From Trichomonas tenax (taxonomy: Eukaryota; Parabasalia; Trichomonadida; Trichomonadidae): a DNA stretch of 57,277 nucleotides. The notes beneath the pieces are model-generated. The model worked only from the letters and a program-made list of their open reading frames with translations. It ran no database searches and was not told the DNA's origin. Made by a program: the position numbers and the translations under genes. Position 1 is the first letter of the stretch, and every line of letters begins with the position of its first letter. The stretch lies in assembly GCA_023091735.1 (NCBI GenBank), contig JALKBU010000235.1:1-57277 (forward strand). The letters are read 5' to 3'. Positions 19,912-30,157 of the stretch are shown one piece after another.

Positions 19912-22284
19912 TTAGAAGAAATCATCAGATTCATCATCTGATGACTGCTGATTTGCTGGTGCTTCAGCTTGCTGCTTTGTAGGATGTTCAGATTCGGTCT
20001 TCTTTTCATCATCTGAAGACTCCACAATGATAATATCTGATTCAGAAGAAGAAATTTCAACTTTTTGTCCACTAGGCTGTATTGTTTTAGTCTTCAACAT
20101 GTCATCTGAGTCGTCATCAAGTACCACTTCTTCTATAATTGGCTCTTCATCTGATTTTTCTTTTGGTTCTTCTTTCTTTTCTTCTTCTTTAGGTTTATCA
20201 TCATTCTTTGCTTCCTTTTCTTCATCGCTTTTATCTGAGAACCTATCGCTAGAATCACTTTCGATGATAATATCATTATCTGATGACGTTTCATCTTTCT
20301 GTTGTATATTTCCGATTTCAATTGTTTCATTGTTCTTCGGGGAGTTAGGCGGAGTGTTCTTTGCTGAGCTGGATGCTGAACTCTTCGATTTCTTTGATGA
20401 TTTAGAACTGGCAGATTTATGCAAAGATGACGATTTCATGGAGGACTTAGAGGAAGAAGAATCAGAAGATTTAGATGATGTCAAAAACTTGCTTGAAATC
20501 GATGAAGACGAATCAGATGACTCATCATCAACAATAATTTCTTCTTCGACAACAATTGGTGCAGGCTCAGCCTTAACTTCAGATTTTTCTTGTTTTTCTG
20601 CAACAAAAGGTGGCGTTGGCTGTGTTTCTGGTGAATTTAATTTATGAGGTTGTGTATTTGGTACAGATTTCAAAGATTCAGGTTCAGTTCCCCAACAAAT
20701 GTTAAGGAATATGTTTTCAACCTTTTGCCCATTTAATCCGATTAATGCTTCCATTGCTTCATCGTGATTCGAGAATGTAACGCGTGTTGATGAAGCATCT
20801 TCAGTAATATTCAAAATGGTACCGAATTTAGAGCATATCTCTCGTGCTTTACTTTCATTTCGAAGATTTGTAATGTTGATGGTTCTCCGCTTGGATACGA
20901 AGCCAGCAGGAGGTATATAGTGTGATGCTTCAGTATTTGCAGGTATATTTCCTTTCTTTTCGGTGGTTGATGGTTTATTATCTTGCTGCTTTGTTGTTTC
21001 AGGCATAATCGACGGTGGATTTGCTGGTTTAGGCTTTTCTGGTTCTGATTTCTGTGGAATTGCCGAAGGTTTCTTATCAGTTTTCGGAGATTCTTTTGGT
21101 GTTGTTTTCTTTGTTTGGTTTTGATCCTTATTCTGCTTTGGCGCAGGTTTTGGAGGAATTTTCTCTGTCTTTTTGGTCTCAGCGACCTCCTTCTTCTGAG
21201 TATTTTTATCTTCTTTAGGTTGTATGTGTGATTCGATGAAATCACGCTTGTTTGCTGTCCTTTGAACTTTCCTTTCTTCTGCTTCGAGTTTATCAGCGTT
21301 CTCGTTGGTAATATTGCGATCTGCAATATAGCCTGTAGATTTAGGTTTTGGTAAATCGATTGATATCTGAGGCTTCTCATTCTGCTCTTCTTTAAGTTCT
21401 TGTATGAAGAATGAAACGCGAGGAGCTTTTCTTTCTGGCATTAACTGTCTTCGGTGAGCAGTCTCTTTAGATTGAAAATCTTTAGTCTGCCGAACATACT
21501 GCTCCATCAACTCGTTATATTTGTTTTGTGCTGTGTTTAAACGCTTTTCAAGTAATATTTCATTATTGAAACCGAATTTGTTACCTTCTTCGATATCTTT
21601 TTTGATGTTCTCAATCTCTTGCTTGTATTTTTCGTATTTATCGCGTTTTGAGTATAATAATTGTTTTAACTCCGATACGTATTGGTTGTTATCAGTTATG
21701 AAGTCGAGACCAAGTTTCTGTCTTTGTACTTCGAGAGTTTGTATTATTTTTTTCCTCTCATAAGATATTGTTCCAATAGAAGCGTTGTATCTCTCAACAT
21801 CTTTCTTCAACAAACCAATTTCTACACGGAGATCAGCTAAGCTAGACTTGGCTGTGCTATTTTTGAGATCTGAAATGTAATTTTCGAGCTGACAACTTTT
21901 TTGCTGTAGACTCACGATTCTGCTTTGTTTTTCGCGAAGAGTCTCAGCAGTAACATCGAAATTATACAAATCTGCATGTTTCTGCATGAACTCTTTATTA
22001 TCTTTCTGGTTCTGTTTCTCCAGTTTTTCAGCAAGTTTTGCTTCTGCTCGTAAAGCTTCAACCTCAGTATGGAGTTGTACTATGTGCAGCTGCAGGCGTT
22101 CATACTCCTCAGCAATAGTCTCGTCTGTCTGTAATTGCGCCTGAAGATAATCGTTATCAGGAGGAAACTCAAGGACGGGCTTCAAATTTTTCTTCTTTTT
22201 TATGGTTCCATCCTTGTTGTGCTCCGTCCCTGGTGGTCCAATGTCGTCTAACTCACGGGCTCTTCGGAAGGAAAAAGAGTCCAT
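19912..22284 (-). CDS. Coiled-coil protein with an RRM-like domain and acidic Ser-rich tail
   Basis: The 790-residue protein has four parts. Residues about 50-290 are charged and heptad-like, typical of coiled coil. About 330-450 is Lys/Pro/Thr-rich and disordered. About 465-535 looks like one RNA recognition motif: beta1 INITNL, a middle strand TRVTF in the RNP1 region and a final strand IFLNICWG; RNP1 aromatics are weak. The remainder is Ser/Asp/Glu-rich with SSDSS, SDEE and ESDSSD runs that suit CK2 phosphorylation. It could be an RNA-binding scaffold, perhaps nuclear, but no orthologue is recognised. The ATG at 22284 is the first in frame, after a leader with TGTCAC about 20 bp upstream. 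It is divergent from the AGC kinase pseudogene. Confidence 0.8.
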   Translation of the reverse strand: MDSFSFRRARELDDIGPPGTEHNKDGTIKKKKNLKPVLEFPPDNDYLQAQLQTDETIAEEYERLQLHIVQLHTEVEALRAEAKLAEKLEKQNQKDNKEFMQKHADLYNFDVTAETLREKQSRIVSLQQKSCQLENYISDLKNSTAKSSLADLRVEIGLLKKDVERYNASIGTISYERKKIIQTLEVQRQKLGLDFITDNNQYVSELKQLLYSKRDKYEKYKQEIENIKKDIEEGNKFGFNNEILLEKRLNTAQNKYNELMEQYVRQTKDFQSKETAHRRQLMPERKAPRVSFFIQELKEEQNEKPQISIDLPKPKSTGYIADRNITNENADKLEAEERKVQRTANKRDFIESHIQPKEDKNTQKKEVAETKKTEKIPPKPAPKQNKDQNQTKKTTPKESPKTDKKPSAIPQKSEPEKPKPANPPSIMPETTKQQDNKPSTTEKKGNIPANTEASHYIPPAGFVSKRRTINITNLRNESKAREICSKFGTILNITEDASSTRVTFSNHDEAMEALIGLNGQKVENIFLNICWGTEPESLKSVPNTQPHKLNSPETQPTPPFVAEKQEKSEVKAEPAPIVVEEEIIVDDESSDSSSSISSKFLTSSKSSDSSSSKSSMKSSSLHKSASSKSSKKSKSSASSSAKNTPPNSPKNNETIEIGNIQQKDETSSDNDIIIESDSSDRFSDKSDEEKEAKNDDKPKEEEKKEEPKEKSDEEPIIEEVVLDDDSDDMLKTKTIQPSGQKVEISSSESDIIIVESSDDEKKTESEHPTKQQAEAPANQQSSDDESDDFF

Positions 22285-22744
22285 TTTATATTAAAAACGT
22301 GACAGAAAAATTACAAACGTACACTAGGCATCGACAAAACGAGCAATTTCTTGAATATCTATGAATAAGAACACACAGAAATTACAAATCAATCATTTTA
22401 AGATGATTTGTCAACAATAAAAAAATTTTGTTTACCTCATTGAAAAAATTGTATGATATTACAGATTTCAGCATAAAATATCTAATATGTATTCTAGTGC
22501 ATTTTTGTGTAAATTATCAATTGAATTTATTTTTATAGTGAAATATCAGAGAGGTGATATAACACATGAAACAAAATTCTCTCAGAAAAATCGTGCCGAA
22601 TTGAGAAGAAGTATTGATTTCTTTTGTGAATATTATTTTTGTAAACTTATCGAAAATATAATGGAGAGAAAGTATGAATAAGCTCTCCATTACAAGGTAC
22701 TGCGTTCGATTTTTTTCTGATACAAAATTAATTTTCAAAGTCGA
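22285..22744. other. Divergent intergenic region
   Basis: This 460-bp AT-rich gap holds the presumed promoters of the RRM-protein gene (leftward) and the AGC kinase remnant (rightward). Short ORFs on both strands (22487-22681 and 22517-22786) look like chance. No RNA gene or repeat is seen. Confidence 0.5.
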
Positions 22745-24845
22745 ATGGCGGAAGTTCAGTGCATAAACAAGCAGCAGATTAACCAATTGCTGGACAGTGC
22801 CCTTCCGCTGGGAAGGAAGTCTCTCCCGCCAGTACAGTCTGAGTTGATACCACCTGTCAAGAAATTTACTTCTGGAACGAAGTACGTGAGACCATATTTC
22901 ATCCTCAGGGCTCAGTATGCGTACCTCACGTCATTCATTGAGACAATTGTCACGTCTGAGGGTTCGTTATTCAAAGAAGAGATCGAACAAAGATTTCAAA
23001 TCAAAGAATACATCAAGAAAATCACTGAATCTCAATTCGGCCAATTACTTGAGGTGTGCTCGACAGTAACTACAGCGGTTCAGAAATTAATAACCAGCAA
23101 TAAATTAATGCCATCAAATGAACGAGCAGCGACGCTTCTCATGAAGTCCGCTCTGGCGATCAGAAAGATATCGACATACTTAGATGCCAAAACCAAGGAG
23201 GATTCTGAAATACTCTCAATACCCAGCGAGAAACAATTTCTTTTGAACATTTCCAATTCGAAAGGGAACGAGAACGATTACATTGCGTGCAGAATATGCG
23301 ATGAGTTCATCCCTGTCGACAGTATTCAGGAACATATGGTTTACTGCTTCAAAGGATATAAAAGTGAAGAATGCAGAGACAGAGTATTCGAGCAGATTAG
23401 GAATTTTATCAACACATTGAAGACAACCGCACTGAAAATCAAATGGCCTGGCATTCAACAGGAGATGATTGAAGTTTATTTGCCAATTCTTCATACAATC
23501 TTGAATTTGTCACATATTCTCGAATTAGACTTATCCGATGAGTGTGCCCACGATGAGTTAGACCGTCACATAATTGGCCTAAAGAGAATTCAAGCGAGCA
23601 AAAAGGCCCAAGAGATCATTAAGAGGGCTATCTCTCTTGTAAAGGAGTGCATCAGGATCAACAAAGCACTAGAGATTGCTATGCTTGGACTCATTCAAAC
23701 AAGAATTAGTAAGAATCCACAAGTTGCGTCAATTTGGAATTTAACAATTGCTGACTTTGAGTTCGTCAAAGGAATATCAAGCGGCGCATTCGCCACTGTT
23801 TTTATTGCTAAAAAGAATCAAACTGGTGATATCTATGCAATAAAGGCAATTACAAAGTTCGTTTACATACACTAGCAGAATTCTTACTGAGAGGGATATT
23901 CTTCTCGAAAATTCGAATCCATATATCGTATCTTTCTATTATAGCATTATTGGTGATAGAAATCTTTATTTAGTTATCGAGTTCGTACCTGGAGGTGATT
24001 TGTACTCACTTCTCCAGATGTTTGGCTCGTTCAATGAAGCATCTTCAAAATATTATATTTTACAGATTCTTGAAGCTCTCAAATACCTCCACAAGAACGG
24101 AATCATCCACAGAGACCTCAATCCAGACAACATTCTCGTCACTGCACAAGGAACACTCAAACTCACTGATTTTGGTCTTTCATGCCGAGGTCTCGTCAAC
24201 AGACAACGCTGAACTTAACGAAGCAGATGATGTTGAAGTTGTTGGAACGCTTGATTACATGGCTTCAGAAATTCTCCACAACCAGAGCCACTCTAAGGCA
24301 GTTGACTTCTGGTCTCTCGGATGCATTTTGTTCGAGTTCCTCACAGGCGTTCCTCCATTCCATGTTGACACAGAAGAAGAAACAACAGAGAATATCCTTA
24401 TGAGTAAGATCGCATTCTATGATGACGACGAAATGTCTCCTGAAGCTAAGGATTTGATCATTCGTTTGCTTGAACCAAATCCAAAGCTTCGCCTCGGATA
24501 TAACGATATCGATGATATCATCAAACACCCATGGTTCCAAGGAGCTTCCAATGAACCACCATTCGCTCCCGAGACCATCTCTGAAATTGATACACAGTTC
24601 TTTGAAGATAAAAAGATATCATCAACGATATCGAGAAAGCCAAGGGATCGAAGATTCACATTAGCGACGACTCTGAATCTTCAATCAAGGACTTCCAATC
24701 CATCAGTGTTGAGAACTTGATGGAACAGAGCTTATCTGCAGTTAGAAAGATCAAGAAAGCTGCATCAATCCCTGCTGAACCAAAGATCATTCTTCAGGAA
24801 TCCTTGAGATACTTGCCAGACGAAGATGTTTTGCGATCAACATAA
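22745..24845 (+). pseudogene. AGC kinase of MAST/Rim15/IRE type, broken by three frameshifts
   Basis: The first frame (22745-23875) carries a helical N-terminal part and a C-x2-C-x11-H-x3-C zinc motif (Cys182, Cys185, His197, Cys201). That spacing matches the zinc motif of plant IRE kinases. The kinase glycine loop (GISSGAFATV) and AIKAI follow. The frame breaks near 23855-23870. The next frame supplies TERDILLEN through [11 protein letters not shown] and DFGLSC, then breaks near 24185. The third supplies GTLDYMASEIL, VDFWSLGCILFEFLTG and the hydrophobic end, then breaks near 24610. The natural tail (DIINDIEKAKG...) runs in a fourth stretch to TAA at 24843-24845. The catalytic-loop Lys is Asn and APE is ASE, further signs of decay. 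No intron signals fit the breaks. Sequencing error at three sites is possible but less likely. Confidence 0.85.
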
Positions 24846-26096
24846 TTTTAGTTTTTTTTTTTATTTAAATTTGCGATTTCAAATATAGGTTTTGTTACTG
24901 TTATACAGAGGTGTGGAACCAAACAAAAAGTGAAACATACATCATACAAACGCTGTATTCATGAAAATGTAAGAATTATTCTAAACAAGATTCAGAAGGT
25001 GTGGCACTCGGAATACGCATTCTGGGGGCACCATTTTCTGGCATCAACATCAACGCCAGTACCTAATACCATAACTGATTTGGTTTGTGCGCTAATGTTT
25101 AGCAGTTGAAAAATCATTATCTTAGTTTTTTATCCTATCAATATTTTACATGCTACATATAAAAAATCACAAAAAGGACACTACTACATTACATCACAGA
25201 CGATATTGGTTTTATTTATTTCATATTGATCAAAATCAAACTTGAATCTCAACATTCGACGAATATTACATATTGATATATTGGACCTCCAACATGTACC
25301 TGATACGAAGAACATGAAATGATACGATACTAATACATTGTCGCTAAAATATATTATATATAATATTATAATTCGAAAAAAAATATTCATCAAGTAATTT
25401 CAAATTGAAGACACGAATACAACTAACACGCTTATTTCAAACATGCTGGTTTGTTATATTCATTCATTTCACAACAAAAATTTATCAAATTTTTATTTCC
25501 TGTACTTAAATGCATTTTTGCATACATGCTCTTACAAAACGTATTATAGGTAATAAATAAAACAACATTTATCTCGAAAAATAAAAATTATTAATTTAAA
25601 AAAAATTAAAGAATATTGCAAGCTATGAGAACCTCAATTGGGAGTTTCAACTAGCTATGATACCAAAAGTATTTCTCAGATTGTTCAAAAAACTTGATGC
25701 CATAGCTCGAATTAGCTAATGATTTATTATCATCGCTTCAAAACCCAAAAAGAATCACATCAAAAAAATGATTTGTTCAAAAATTACATTTTTGTTGAAT
25801 TTAATGCTAACCATTGGATAATATACGCGATGTAGATGCTGTATTGTAGTATATTTGAGCAAAATAAAATTGTGAGCAAAAAACGAACATCTCACAATTA
25901 TTTTTCGATTTTAAGTAGAAAATATTACTAAGGACAGTATGTAGAATACAAAAGTGAGCAAAACGGTTTCTAAAAGGTTATTTTTGAAGGGTCTGGCCGG
26001 AGTTAATGCATATATTTGACAATGGATATATATAGAGTATATACTGCTAATGCTATTTATCTAATTATTTTAAAAAAATATTGCAAATTCAGAGTG
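24846..26096. other. AT-rich spacer
   Basis: About 1.25 kb between the broken AGC kinase and the Rab-like gene. A slightly GC-richer patch lies near 24999-25063 (around GGGGGCACC), but I recognise no gene, terminal repeat or structural RNA. ORFs here are short and lack coding character. Confidence 0.5.
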
Positions 26097-26101
26097 TCAC
26101 A
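26097..26101 (+). promoter_or_regulatory. Initiator TCACA of the Rab-like gene
   Basis: TCACA fits TCA(pyrimidine)(A/T), and its A at 26099 is 25 bp before the ATG at 26124. It lies inside the longer ORF that begins at 26016. It therefore argues that translation starts at 26124, because an RNA starting here could not include the upstream ATG. Confidence 0.45.
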
Positions 26102-26123
26102 CATTTTCAAGATTCATAAAAAA

Positions 26124-26690
26124 ATGAAAATGCAAAAAATCATTCTTGTTGGTGACGCAAAGGTCGGGAAAACGAGTTTAATACACAGACTGAAAAATAG
26201 AGATGCCGACCTCATAACGTATCAGCCTACAATCTCAGCAAATTCGACACAAATTAAGGTCAACTATAATCAAAGGGAAATTACACTCGATGTTTGGGAC
26301 ACTGCAGGCACAGAAGCATATCAGAGCTTAGCTCCAATTTTTGCAAGAGAAGCAAAGCTTTGCTTGTACGTTTTCGATTTGAATCAACCAGAAACTCTCG
26401 AAAGCATTCCAGGATGGAAGGAAATGATCGACAATGCAGAGCAAATACCAAGCTACATAATTGTCGGCAACAAACAAGATCTCGAAAAACTATGCCAACA
26501 AGAAAAGATAGATGCAATGTTAAGTGAACTGGAGGACTGCTACATCGAGGTTTCAGCAAAGTCTGGAGCTGGCTGTGAGAATTTATTGGAATTAATTGCT
26601 AATAAATTATCCAAGCTTTCCGTGCCTTCTTCATCTGAAACAGTGGAGATAAGTAACAAAGCTCCACAAAATTCCGGATGCGGTTGTTAA
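26124..26690 (+). CDS. Rab-like small GTPase
   Basis: Starting at 26124 the protein has 188 residues and opens MKMQKIILVGDAKVGKTS, so the G1 P-loop sits near the N-terminus as in Rabs. G3 is WDTAGTE, G4 NKQD and G5 SAK. The C-terminus is GCGC, a double-cysteine signal for geranylgeranylation and membrane attachment. The catalytic Gln that usually follows DTAG is Thr, so intrinsic GTP hydrolysis is probably slow or GAP-dependent in a different way. Rabs direct vesicle identity and fusion; the specific subfamily cannot be named. The longer frame from 26016 adds 36 residues that no Rab has. The stop is TAAA, and the gene converges on the CK1 gene 113 bp away. Confidence 0.92.
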   Translation: MKMQKIILVGDAKVGKTSLIHRLKNRDADLITYQPTISANSTQIKVNYNQREITLDVWDTAGTEAYQSLAPIFAREAKLCLYVFDLNQPETLESIPGWKEMIDNAEQIPSYIIVGNKQDLEKLCQQEKIDAMLSELEDCYIEVSAKSGAGCENLLELIANKLSKLSVPSSSETVEISNKAPQNSGCGC

Positions 26691-26803
26691 ATTATTATTT
26701 TTAAAATAAAATTTATTTTTGTAGATTAGGGCAAATAAGATCAATTATCAAACAAACAATCTTTCAAAAACATTTATTCGTACAAAAAACAATATAAAAA
26801 ACA

Positions 26804-28117
26804 TTAATGAATTACCGCTTCAAATTTTGGTTCCATTAGACGATAACTAATTCTCTTGCTTGCTGGAGAACTATTCTTCTTTGGTGAAGGGAGTCTTGTC
26901 CTTGATTGGAAGACTGGGAATTTCGTTATCTTTATATGCAAAGGAGTGTTAAGTCCCACAGATGGATATAATCTATTAGCTTTCCATCTGAGAGCATTCT
27001 TTGTGTTAGTTGAATCACGCAGACCAGAATCGTGATTTTCTGGCCTGACATTGAGTGTGGGAAGTGGAACCTCCTCCAATTTCACTATGATAGGTGGAGG
27101 TGGTGGAAGCACCTGTTCCTGTTGACGTGGAGACTGCTTTGGAGTTGCTGGCTGTGTAAATGCTTGACGCGGAATTTCAATCGGCGGTCTGAGTGGAGCT
27201 CTGATGTGGGCTGGTGCATCTGGTGACCAATCGTATACATAATCATATGTATATCCTAGATTTAAGAAGCATTCGCCAAAGATTTTTCTGTAATATGCGT
27301 AATCTGGTTCTTCTTCGAACTCAAGTGCGCGGACTTTCTGGAAATACTCAACAAATTCATTTGGAAATCCATAACATAGTTCTTCTGGTGAAGTTTGCAG
27401 CTTAACGTCTAAAATAACTTGGTATTTTTGCTTCGAGGTCTTCGCCGGAAGTCCCTGCCATGGGAGTGAACCGCGGAGAAGGTAGAGCCATACATATCCC
27501 AAAGATTCGAGATCATCACGGCGGGATTGTTCGAAGCCTTTCATAGTATTTATTGATGCATACCTTGCTGTACCCGTAAGAGACTTGTGATCACTGAAGC
27601 TTATATGCTTTTTAGTCTTCGGACTGATATATTGTTTTGATAAACCGAAGTCAATCACGTAAACTTGATTTGCATGCTCATCTACACCCATAATGAAGTT
27701 GTCTGGCTTAACATCTCGATGTAATATTCCTTTAGAATGAATATATTGTAGTGCAGAAAGCGTTTGATCTACGATCATTAACACGGTTTTTACGCTGAAT
27801 CGTTTCGGACCTTTTTGAAAAAGATCTTCTAAACTTAATCCGAGAAGTTCCATTGCGAGTACGTTATATTTTTCTTCTTTTCCGTAATAGTAAACCTTCG
27901 GTTCATTGATGCCTTCCGAAAATATCGAGTATATCTTGTACTCTAGTTCAAGCTGAGGTGACCTAGAGTCCGCGCTTTCTAATTTGATTGCAACTTTATT
28001 GCCAGTTCGGGTGTCTTCGCCTTGGTAAATATCACCAAAGCTTCCGGCACCTATATGTTTCTCTAGTTTGTAGTAATTTCCAACTATAAGCCCTATTGGG
28101 TGCCGGGCATCACTCAT
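26804..28117 (-). CDS. Casein kinase 1 family protein kinase
   Basis: From the ATG at 28117 the protein has 437 residues. The kinase domain occupies about 14-300: IGAGSFGDIYQG, VAIKLES, LLGLSLEDLF, HRDVKPDNF, DFGLSK and GTARYASINT, the last replacing APE as in all CK1 enzymes. The tail (about 310-437) is Pro/Gln-rich then basic, with SPKKNSSPASKR near the end, and probably sets localisation. CK1 kinases phosphorylate acidic or primed Ser/Thr sites in trafficking, cell-cycle and signalling proteins. An ATG at 28222 would add 35 residues of no known domain. I prefer 28117 because the kinase domain then begins about 14 residues in, as usual, and TTTTCAACA lies just upstream. Confidence 0.93.
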   Translation of the reverse strand: MSDARHPIGLIVGNYYKLEKHIGAGSFGDIYQGEDTRTGNKVAIKLESADSRSPQLELEYKIYSIFSEGINEPKVYYYGKEEKYNVLAMELLGLSLEDLFQKGPKRFSVKTVLMIVDQTLSALQYIHSKGILHRDVKPDNFIMGVDEHANQVYVIDFGLSKQYISPKTKKHISFSDHKSLTGTARYASINTMKGFEQSRRDDLESLGYVWLYLLRGSLPWQGLPAKTSKQKYQVILDVKLQTSPEELCYGFPNEFVEYFQKVRALEFEEEPDYAYYRKIFGECFLNLGYTYDYVYDWSPDAPAHIRAPLRPPIEIPRQAFTQPATPKQSPRQQEQVLPPPPPIIVKLEEVPLPTLNVRPENHDSGLRDSTNTKNALRWKANRLYPSVGLNTPLHIKITKFPVFQSRTRLPSPKKNSSPASKRISYRLMEPKFEAVIH

Positions 28118-28604
28118 TGTTGAAAATTTTTTGAGCGATAGAGTTTTTTTGTTACATTTATCTACCTCAGAAAATTTCGCACTTTTTTTGTCTGTTGCTT
28201 TTGCTAAGCATAGGACAGCCAATTTTATCGTTTTAGTACATTTTGTTAGTTTTTTACGACTTGTTAATTTTTCCTAAACGTGGCATCTTTCGATATCTAC
28301 ATAAATTGGCACTAGTGATACACTTTTTGCTAATAAATATCCACTCAAAACCTTGTTCAAATGGAAATTTCTAAACCCCTTCACAAATATAAGACAATAA
28401 CGTATATTTGACATGTAAATTCTGAAATTCTCCACATGAAGTTGCATTTCAATTTATTGAACCAAACCAACAGCACAAAAATTAAAACAGCAATATACAG
28501 CCTCAATATAATGTTCCTAATTTTGCTCTGCAATGTCTGGTATCTGAGCAAAATTAAGATCTGTAAGATAAAAAAATAGTATGGATAGATTTAATTAAAC
28601 AAAA
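28118..28604. other. Spacer between CK1 and TRPML-like genes
   Basis: This AT-rich gap of about 490 bp contains the CK1 promoter region and the 3' flank of the channel gene. No ORF, repeat or RNA gene is supported. Confidence 0.5.
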
Positions 28605-30080
28605 TTAAAATACATTTCTATATGAAACAGGTAAGTTCATTGTGAGTTGCTCGTATTTTGGTAACTCTTGAGTAGATTCTGAATTGGAGCTGGTATAGAT
28701 TTCTCTTGTGAGTGATTCTTCGAAGATGGAAATTGCAATGTTGAACATAATTGTTAGTGAGAAGAAGACCCAAACACTCATATAAAGGAATGGGACCCAC
28801 CAAGTAACATCAGCCCGGTCCATAAGACTATCATACAAATCTTGAATGGAGTCTCCGTGAATAATGGCGATGAGGACAACTGCACCTTGAGTGAATGTCG
28901 CAAAGTTGACAGCATATGTGCCAAACAAGGAACAGCCCAAAACTAAGTATCCTGCAAAGATGACAAGACATCCGAGCAAGAACTGGAGGAAAGTAACACC
29001 ACCTGAGAATATGACGTTGACAATGATCATTGTACTTGGTTTTTGTCGTAGATATCTGATTAAGAGGAAGCAATGGAACATTGATGATAAGGCCATGAGC
29101 GTGTTTGTATATGGAAGCTGATCTTCATATTTAAATCCGTAAAGAGTATAGAGAGTGCATGAGATTACTGTAACTGAATGACAGAATAGGGAGAAGAATG
29201 ACCATTTGTCATACTTTTCCCAAAAAACATCGACTGGTTTTTGGAAGTTACGCTCGGCCTTAAATTTAGCGAAGTCATAAACTTCATAAGTGTAAAGCAA
29301 TGTTAGTACAATACCTATCGCACCTAATATGATTGTAGCAATCGGGAAAACCATTCCAATCGCTCCAATAATCGCGTCATTTGTTTTAGAATCTGTAATT
29401 CTTGTATGATAGAAATCAACTAATACAATATCGCTATCGGTATCACGCGTGAATTCACCAATAACCTCTAATTCCACACGATTATCAACAGTGAATTCGC
29501 TAACCTGTAAAGAATATTGTTGAGACATAATAATTTGGGCAAAAGAATCAAGGAAAGCATTAATTAGTGGTGTTAAGAGTGAAACATTGTGTTGTGTGAA
29601 TTTTACATCAAGGCGCTGTCCTCCAATTGTAACAATTGTTACATCAAACATGTCGTAAGGATAAAATGGATGCGTTAAAGGTAAATTTTTTGCAAAAGAA
29701 AAGAATCTGTTTCCAGTTGATTGTGTAACTTCGAGTAATTTTTGTTTAAAGTAGATCGCTCCAATCCAGCTATTTGACATTTCAGGTGGATCATCAAAAT
29801 CATAACCAGAAAGGAAATAATCATCAACAGTTTTGCTAAATGCAATTGTAAAATCATTTATAGACACTTGATTAGTATAACCGATAAGGATATACATGAT
29901 CATCATAGAGACTTCGATGAAACAAATCCATGGAAGCCTGTAATCTAGTGTCCAATTTCGAAATATTCTATGGGGTTTATATCTGGAGTTATATTTTTTC
30001 TTGTAGTGAACTATTGGATGAAAACGGGAATTTCCCTCCATCGAAATTAGACTCAAACCGCTGGAAGTGCTATGATTCAT
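28605..30080 (-). CDS. TRPML (mucolipin)-like cation channel
   Basis: The 491-residue protein has a cytosolic N-terminus of about 45 residues, S1 at about 48-68, a long lumenal loop (about 70-240) and a cluster of five membrane segments (about 240-268, 298-318, 330-345, 355-385 and 423-447). This topology, with the large S1-S2 loop, is that of mucolipins and polycystins. The pore helix and filter region reads FTQGAVVLIAIIHGDS near 393-410, resembling the mucolipin NGDD filter. Such channels release Ca2+ and other cations from endolysosomes, which fits a phagocytic protist. Length is a little below the 580 residues of human TRPML1, mainly at the termini. The gene is divergent from the talin-like gene, with a transposon-like insertion between them. 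Confidence 0.87.
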   Translation of the reverse strand: MNHSTSSGLSLISMEGNSRFHPIVHYKKKYNSRYKPHRIFRNWTLDYRLPWICFIEVSMMIMYILIGYTNQVSINDFTIAFSKTVDDYFLSGYDFDDPPEMSNSWIGAIYFKQKLLEVTQSTGNRFFSFAKNLPLTHPFYPYDMFDVTIVTIGGQRLDVKFTQHNVSLLTPLINAFLDSFAQIIMSQQYSLQVSEFTVDNRVELEVIGEFTRDTDSDIVLVDFYHTRITDSKTNDAIIGAIGMVFPIATIILGAIGIVLTLLYTYEVYDFAKFKAERNFQKPVDVFWEKYDKWSFFSLFCHSVTVISCTLYTLYGFKYEDQLPYTNTLMALSSMFHCFLLIRYLRQKPSTMIIVNVIFSGGVTFLQFLLGCLVIFAGYLVLGCSLFGTYAVNFATFTQGAVVLIAIIHGDSIQDLYDSLMDRADVTWWVPFLYMSVWVFFSLTIMFNIAISIFEESLTREIYTSSNSESTQELPKYEQLTMNLPVSYRNVF

Positions 30081-30096
30081 TAAATTATTTATAAGA

Positions 30097-30157
30097 TGTC
30101 ACTTTTTATCATGTTATCTAAAGTCACTTTTACAGATATTCACTTTTATTTCCCGCC
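30097..30157 (-). promoter_or_regulatory. Repeated AAAAGTGA motifs and a TTTCCCGCC box upstream of the TRPML-like gene
   Basis: Reading toward the ATG at 30080, copies lie at about 30146-30139 (AAAAGTGAA), 30130-30121 (AAAAGTGACT) and 30110-30097 (GATAAAAAGTGACA). The last ends 16 bp before the ATG. On the plus strand TTTCCCGCC occupies 30149-30157, matching the E2F-type core seen again at 152-161. Direct repetition at about 20-bp steps suggests a real binding site array. Function is inferred. Confidence 0.4.

Noticed and set aside
20027..20647. 206-codon plus-strand ORF opposite the RRM-protein gene
   Set aside because: It is the antisense of the acidic Ser-rich tail, so it reads as Ser/Phe/Leu runs. 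It is a low-complexity artefact.
23850..24190. Introns as an explanation for the AGC kinase frame breaks
   Set aside because: No GTAYGT donor or ACTAACACACAG acceptor is found at the breaks, and coding similarity continues right across them with only a one- or two-base shift.
25421..25433. ACTAACACGC, resembling the trichomonad intron 3' motif ACTAACACACAG
   Set aside because: It does not complete to CACAG, there is no GTAYGT donor in range, and no flanking exons exist in this spacer.
26016..26123. Upstream start of the Rab-like ORF
   Set aside because: The extra 36 residues do not resemble any Rab N-terminus, and an initiator-like TCACA lies inside them, 25 bp before the ATG at 26124.
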